A stretch of DNA of 64,000 nt from Sphingomonadaceae bacterium. Its GTDB lineage: Bacteria; Pseudomonadota; Alphaproteobacteria; Sphingomonadales; Sphingomonadaceae. Location of the stretch: contig JAECRT010000001.1 in NCBI GenBank assembly GCA_016000085.1, forward strand, positions 1 to 64,000, read 5' to 3'. This document shows, piece after piece, positions 60,444 to 64,000 of this stretch. Made by a program: the position numbers and the translations under genes. Positions within the stretch are counted from its first letter, which is position 1. Every line of letters begins with the position of its first letter. Below the pieces are notes generated by a model that was not told where the DNA came from, did not search any database, and worked only from the letters and a program-made list of their open reading frames with translations.

Positions 60444-60633
60444 GTGTGTCAGCAGCAGCAGTTGATCCGGGTCGGCCTAGTCGGCGCCAATCTTGCTGAT
60501 GGTTGGAGATCAGGCGTGCATCGCCGCTTGTTGAAACAACTCCTGCACGGCGTTTGCACCACCCGCGAGGAAAGCGCACACGCTACATCGGTGGCTTTCG
60601 ATGCGCCAGCACGGAGGCATTGCCTCGCCGTTG
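60444..60633 (+). pseudogene. Gfo/Idh/MocA oxidoreductase remnant (N-terminal part)
   Basis: The plus strand encodes IRVGLVGANLADGWRSGVHR and then LLHGVCTTREESAHATSVAF before losing similarity near the end of the convergent esterase gene. This is the first beta-alpha-beta unit of a Gfo/Idh/MocA oxidoreductase (GLVGAN, then AVCTTREESA), with a few residues missing between helix and strand. The rest of the roughly 370-residue protein is gone. It is not a relic of the intact operon gene at 12945-14072, whose text differs (VVVGTGFG). The upstream bases 60354-60443 hold nothing recognisable. Confidence 0.65.
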
Positions 60634-61569
60634 CTAGCGCCCCTTCAAATGCCGCTTTGCAAAGGCGCAGGCGTCCGCCATGGCGGCCTGTGCGCCGGGC
60701 AGGAAGCTAACCCATGATACAAAGCCATGGACCATGCCAGGATAGCGCTTCACCTCGACCTCGACGCCTGCGTTAGAAAGCACCGGAGCATAGGCTTCCA
60801 CCGCATCGCGGATCGGATCGCATTCCGCGCTGGCGATGAAGGTCGGGGGCAGGTCTGCATGGCTGGCCGCTTTGATCGGACTGGCGCGGAAATCCTCATA
60901 ATCGGACGCATCTTTGATGAACATTTCCCAGAAGAAATGAACGTCATCCATGCGCAGCAACGGGCCATTGGCAAATTCAATCGCCGAACCTTGCTCGGGG
61001 ATCGGATGGATTCCGGGTCCATACCAGTTGATGACGGCGGACAATTTCGGTGCGCCTGCCTGTTTGGCCAAGAGGACGCAGGCGCTGGCGATGACGCCGC
61101 CTGCACTGTCGCCCGCTACGCCAAGACGTGCAGGATCGCCGCCCAGGTCTGCTGCATGGGCGGCCGCCCATTGGATTGCGGCCCAGCCATCCTCGAAAGC
61201 AGCCGGGAATTTATGTTCGGGCGCCAGACGATAATCGACTGATACGATTATGCTTTCGGCGCCTGCGCACAGACCGCGTGCGATCATGTCCTGTGTATCG
61301 AGATCGCCGACAACAAAGCCGCCGCCATGGAAATAGACGATCACAGGGAAAGGGCCACTGCCTTCGGGCGTGTAGATGCGCGCCGGGATCTCGCCCGCCG
61401 GGCCGGGGAGGGGGCGGTCGCTGACCGACGCGAGCGTTACAGCGGGCGGCGGTAGCTGGATCGAACTGGACCGCACCGCCTGTCGCAACTGATCGAGCGG
61501 AAAATTGCGCATCGGCCCCCATTCCGGCTGACCTGCGAACATGGCTTTTAATTGCGTGTCAAGGGGCAT
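60634..61569 (-). CDS. alpha/beta hydrolase, hormone-sensitive-lipase-family esterase
   Basis: This 311-residue esterase has the HSL-family motif HGGG (81-84) for the oxyanion hole and the nucleophile Ser155 in GDSAGG, with Asp in ECDPIRDAVE and His in MVHGFVS completing the triad. DYRLAPEHKFPA is another family mark. It should hydrolyse short or medium esters or lactones in the cytoplasm; no signal peptide is visible. AAGGA lies about eight bases before the ATG. It is monocistronic. With a Baeyer-Villiger enzyme in the cluster, opening of a lactone or ester is an attractive but untested role. Confidence 0.93.
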   Translation of the reverse strand: MPLDTQLKAMFAGQPEWGPMRNFPLDQLRQAVRSSSIQLPPPAVTLASVSDRPLPGPAGEIPARIYTPEGSGPFPVIVYFHGGGFVVGDLDTQDMIARGLCAGAESIIVSVDYRLAPEHKFPAAFEDGWAAIQWAAAHAADLGGDPARLGVAGDSAGGVIASACVLLAKQAGAPKLSAVINWYGPGIHPIPEQGSAIEFANGPLLRMDDVHFFWEMFIKDASDYEDFRASPIKAASHADLPPTFIASAECDPIRDAVEAYAPVLSNAGVEVEVKRYPGMVHGFVSWVSFLPGAQAAMADACAFAKRHLKGR

Positions 61570-61810
61570 ACTGTTTATCCTTCGTCTAGGCTTCGAATGC
61601 GCGCAGCGCTATCCTCAGCACCTTGCCGCCCACTTTGTGAGGCCTTGGTTCGATCATTGCTCCTTTCCGTGGAGCCTTATAGTTTGCCATAGTGTCGCGC
61701 CAGGCCTGGTTCGACAAGCCTTAACGCGCAGAATTTTGTATTACCTCTGCACTTTTGATGGCCATCGTCTGGCGTTTTATGTGAAAAGCGAATAAACATC
61801 CTCAAAATAC

Positions 61811-61823
61811 TACGCATATCAAT
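61811..61823 (+). promoter_or_regulatory. TACGCATATCAAT motif upstream of CoA-transferase
   Basis: TACGCATATCAAT, the fullest copy of the motif, lies 19 bases before the ATG at 61843. No ribosome-binding site is clear, so a protein bound here would cover the translation start region. The site also faces the divergent esterase 240 bases away. Confidence 0.45.
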
Positions 61824-61842
61824 ATGGACAAAGCAGGCGATT

Positions 61843-63084
61843 ATGACCATTAGGAAGGCAGCGCTCGAAGGCATTCGCGTCATCGATATGACCCGCGTGC
61901 TCGCAGGCCCCATCGGCGCTCAGATATTGGGCGACCTGGGCGCCGACGTAATCAAGGTAGAACGTCCCGGCGCAGGAGATGACGGTCGCGTCTATGGCCT
62001 TGCCGAGGTAGAGGGCAGGGATGGGGTGAACCTGCGTCAGGCGGGCTTTTTTGTGGCGGCCAATCGCAACAAACGATCCATTACGCTCGATCATAGCAAG
62101 TCCGAGGGCCAGGAAATCCTGCGCAAACTGGTCGCGGGCTCAGACGTGCTCATCGAAAATTACAAGGTCGGCGACCTGAAGCGTTTCGGGCTGGATTATG
62201 AAAGTCTCAAGGCGATCAATCCCGGCTTGATCTACTGTTCGGTAACAGGCTTTGGCCAGACCGGCCCGATGGCGGCGCGGCCTGGTTATGACGGCCTGTT
62301 CCAGGCGACGGGCGGCATGATGGCGGTCACCGGCATTGCAGACGGTCAGCCAGGGTCGGGGCCGCTGAAGGCTGGTCCGAGTCTCGTCGATTTCGTCACT
62401 GGCCACAACGTCGCCATCTCCGTGCTCGCCGCGCTCCAGCATCGGAACCAGACAGGCGAAGGACAGCATATCGATATCGCCCTGCTGGACAGTTCGGTGG
62501 CGATGGTCAGCCATATCATGCAGGATTATCTGCTCAGCGGCGTTACGCCCCCCCGTCTCGGCAATGGCGGCAATGGCGGCGGTCCGGCGGATCTTATTCA
62601 TACCAGCGATGGAATGCTGTACCTGACCGCCGGTGGCGACGAACATTGGCGGCGGCTGACGGTGCTGATGGGTCAGCCCGAACTGTATCGCGATCCGCGC
62701 TTCGATGAGAATTACAAGCGGGGCAAGCTGAACCGGCTGGAGTTGATGGACATCATCAACGAATGGAGCCGAGGATACACCTCCGAGGAGCTCCAGGGAA
62801 AATTCGATGAGGTGAGCATTCCCGCCGCGCGCTACAATGAGTTGCCGGAGGTTTGGGAAGATCCGCAGGTCCAGCATCGGGGTCTGCGCGCGACGACGCC
62901 GCACCCATGGTCGTCGACAGGTTCGGTCGATCTGATCGCAAGTCCGCTGGCCAATATGTCGCAATCGCCCGCGACTATCCGCCGCGCGCCGCCGCTGCTG
63001 GGCGAACATACCGCCGAAGTGCTGGGCGAATTGGGCTATGACGATGCGCGCATTGCCCAGTTGCAGGAGATGAAGATCTTCTGA
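61843..63084 (+). CDS. class III CoA-transferase (CaiB/BaiF family)
   Basis: This 413-residue family III CoA-transferase moves CoA from one acyl-CoA to another carboxylic acid. Typical blocks are GIRVIDMTRVLAGPIGAQIL, LGDLGADVIKVERPGAGDD, NRNKRSITLDHSKSEGQEI, CSVTGFGQTGPMAARPGYD, and the segment PSLVDFVTGHN, whose Asp is the likely acyl-anhydride residue. BaiF of the bile-acid pathway is in the same family. It probably activates a pathway acid for beta-oxidation by the FadB-like and acyl-CoA dehydrogenase proteins here. The tail faces a hairpin and the partial ACAD gene. Confidence 0.93.
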   Translation: MTIRKAALEGIRVIDMTRVLAGPIGAQILGDLGADVIKVERPGAGDDGRVYGLAEVEGRDGVNLRQAGFFVAANRNKRSITLDHSKSEGQEILRKLVAGSDVLIENYKVGDLKRFGLDYESLKAINPGLIYCSVTGFGQTGPMAARPGYDGLFQATGGMMAVTGIADGQPGSGPLKAGPSLVDFVTGHNVAISVLAALQHRNQTGEGQHIDIALLDSSVAMVSHIMQDYLLSGVTPPRLGNGGNGGGPADLIHTSDGMLYLTAGGDEHWRRLTVLMGQPELYRDPRFDENYKRGKLNRLELMDIINEWSRGYTSEELQGKFDEVSIPAARYNELPEVWEDPQVQHRGLRATTPHPWSSTGSVDLIASPLANMSQSPATIRRAPPLLGEHTAEVLGELGYDDARIAQLQEMKIF

Positions 63085-63096
63085 CCAGGCAAAGGC

Positions 63097-63122
63097 TCCG
63101 GCGGCTCTTGCGGGCCGCCGGA
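63097..63122. terminator. hairpin between convergent genes
   Basis: TCCGGCGGC (63097-63105) pairs perfectly with GCCGCCGGA (63114-63122) around TCTTGCGG. It lies in the 46-base gap between the convergent CoA-transferase and acyl-CoA dehydrogenase genes. No T-run follows, so it is a probable rather than classical terminator. Confidence 0.55.
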
Positions 63123-63130
63123 TCTGCACC

Positions 63131-64000
63131 TCATCCGCGCGGCTCCCGTGGCATCCCAAGGCCTCGCTCGGAAATGATGTTGCGTTGAATCTGGTCGGTC
63201 CCGGCATAGATGGTGTCGGACCGGCTCATCAGATACATGTTGGGAAGGCCATCGAACCTTTCCTCGCTGATGCCGATCTCGCCTTCCTGCCCCAGCACGT
63301 CCATGGCGAGTTCGCCCAACGCCTTGTGCCACAGTGACCAGTAGAGCTTGTAGCTATAGGCCGCGCCCGAAAGATCCGCGCCGCCCTCGCCGTCGGATAA
63401 CATCCGCAGACCGTTATAGCGCATGATCTTCAGCCCTGCATGAGCCTTGGCGATCTTCTGCCGGATGATCGGGTCACTTGCTTTGCCGTTACGTTTGGCG
63501 ATGGCGATGACTTCGTCCAGTTCGTTGCGGAAATGCATCTGCTGGGCGAGTGTCGACACGCCCCGCTCGAAGCCCAGCAGCGCCATCGCGACCTTCCAGC
63601 CATCGCCTTCCTCGCCGATCCGATCGATGGTCAGCGCCTCCGCCCCGTCAAAAAAGACCTCGGCAAATTCGGCCTCGCCGGTCATCTGGCGGATGGGCCG
63701 GGGGTCCACTCCGGGCTGGTCCATCGGCACCATCAGGAAGGACAGGCCCTTATTGCCGACGCTGCCCGCCTCGGTCCGCGCGATGACGAAGCACCAGTCG
63801 GCAATCGTCCCCATCGACGTCCAGATCTTCTGCCCATCGATAATATAGCGGTCGCCCTCGACGCGCGCCTTGGTCTTTACGTTGGCAAGGTCGGACCCGG
63901 CGCCCGGTTCAGAATAGCCTTGGCACCAGATCGTCTTGCCATGGGCGATGTCGGGCAGAAAGCGTGCCTTCTGATCTTCGCTGCCCATGGCGATCAGCGT
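63131..64000 (-). CDS. acyl-CoA dehydrogenase, 5' end outside window
   Basis: This is the last 289 residues of an acyl-CoA dehydrogenase; the frame runs off the window edge at 64000. It has the middle-domain block CQGYSEPGAGSDLANVKTKA, then YIIDGQKIWTSMGTIADWCF, and the C-terminal helical domain ending in YAGTDQIQRNIISERGLGMP, where the family's catalytic base or FAD contacts lie. The text resembles the FadE/steroid-ACAD-like group in which two different subunits often work together; the partner may lie beyond the edge. It faces the CoA-transferase gene tail to tail. Confidence 0.92.
   Translation of the reverse strand, partial: TLIAMGSEDQKARFLPDIAHGKTIWCQGYSEPGAGSDLANVKTKARVEGDRYIIDGQKIWTSMGTIADWCFVIARTEAGSVGNKGLSFLMVPMDQPGVDPRPIRQMTGEAEFAEVFFDGAEALTIDRIGEEGDGWKVAMALLGFERGVSTLAQQMHFRNELDEVIAIAKRNGKASDPIIRQKIAKAHAGLKIMRYNGLRMLSDGEGGADLSGAAYSYKLYWSLWHKALGELAMDVLGQEGEIGISEERFDGLPNMYLMSRSDTIYAGTDQIQRNIISERGLGMPREPRG

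Noticed and set aside
62140-63207. A 355-codon minus-strand open frame over the CoA-transferase gene
   Set aside because: It lies antisense to a fully conserved CaiB/BaiF protein and runs through the terminator hairpin into the next gene.
1-64000. CRISPR arrays, tRNA, rRNA, phage genes, integrases or an origin
   Set aside because: I scanned for regularly spaced repeats, rRNA/tRNA-like stretches and integrase or replication proteins and saw none; small ncRNAs cannot be excluded by eye.

Overview
The window looks like an accessory catabolic region of an alphaproteobacterium of the Sphingomonadaceae (Sphingobium/Novosphingobium/Sphingomonas type). The base composition is GC-rich. Sphingomonad-style TonB-dependent receptors (plug motif PQGTLFGRNT) are present, as are many short-chain dehydrogenases and SnoaL-like proteins, and a DUF3649-PepSY-DUF3325 trio. 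The genus is an inference. I see no rRNA, tRNA, CRISPR array, replication gene or intact insertion sequence.

Layout. 1-10 kb: the end of a TonB receptor, an IS5-type transposase remnant, a Baeyer-Villiger monooxygenase, a SnoaL-like protein, two SDRs, an EthD-domain protein and a KstD-like flavoprotein. 10-19 kb: a tight 11-gene minus-strand operon (alcohol dehydrogenase, sulfotransferase, DUF1214, VOC, TIM-barrel isomerase, Gfo/Idh/MocA, SDR, lipocalin-like, BaiE-like and SnoaL-like proteins, 3-alpha-HSD-like SDR) facing an AraC regulator. 20-30 kb: a second sulfotransferase, a complete TonB receptor, SDR/SnoaL/AhpD-like genes, an EthD-SnoaL fusion, a gutted TonB-receptor pseudogene and a TetR regulator. 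30-35 kb: a ketosteroid isomerase with its catalytic triad intact, divergent from a KshA-like Rieske oxygenase operon that also holds an MFS exporter. 35-39 kb: a block that looks unrelated (glycine-zipper protein, dgoK-dgoA, PepSY membrane cluster). 39-48 kb: an OYE-type flavin/Fe-S reductase, a second DUF1214 gene, GMC and LLM oxidoreductases, an SRPBCC protein and a LysR regulator. 48-56 kb: a six-gene beta-oxidation-like operon (quinone reductase, FadB-like, acyl-CoA dehydrogenase, APH-type kinase, alpha/beta hydrolase, TIM barrel). 56-64 kb: two more dehydrogenase operons, an esterase, a class III CoA-transferase and a partial acyl-CoA dehydrogenase.

How the genes may work together. A ketosteroid isomerase, a KshA-like hydroxylase, a KstD-like dehydrogenase, a 3-alpha-HSD-like SDR, a BaiE-like protein, an OYE-type reductase and a CaiB/BaiF CoA-transferase together point to breakdown of a steroid or another polycyclic, oxygenated hydrophobe. 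This resembles what I recall of Sphingomonadaceae bile-salt gene sets. The classical ring A/B cleavage genes (extradiol dioxygenase, HsaA/HsaD type) are not in the window. The Baeyer-Villiger enzyme, the hydrolases and the kinase/acyl-CoA dehydrogenase pair suggest a lactone and 4-hydroxyacyl-CoA route for part of the pathway. The substrate cannot be read from sequence.

Regulation. A short motif, TACGCA (best form TACGCATATCAAT), recurs upstream of about a dozen catabolic transcription units but not in the 35-39 kb block. It is the best candidate for a shared, undescribed operator. Four truncated or gutted genes and one transposase remnant show that the region has been rearranged.
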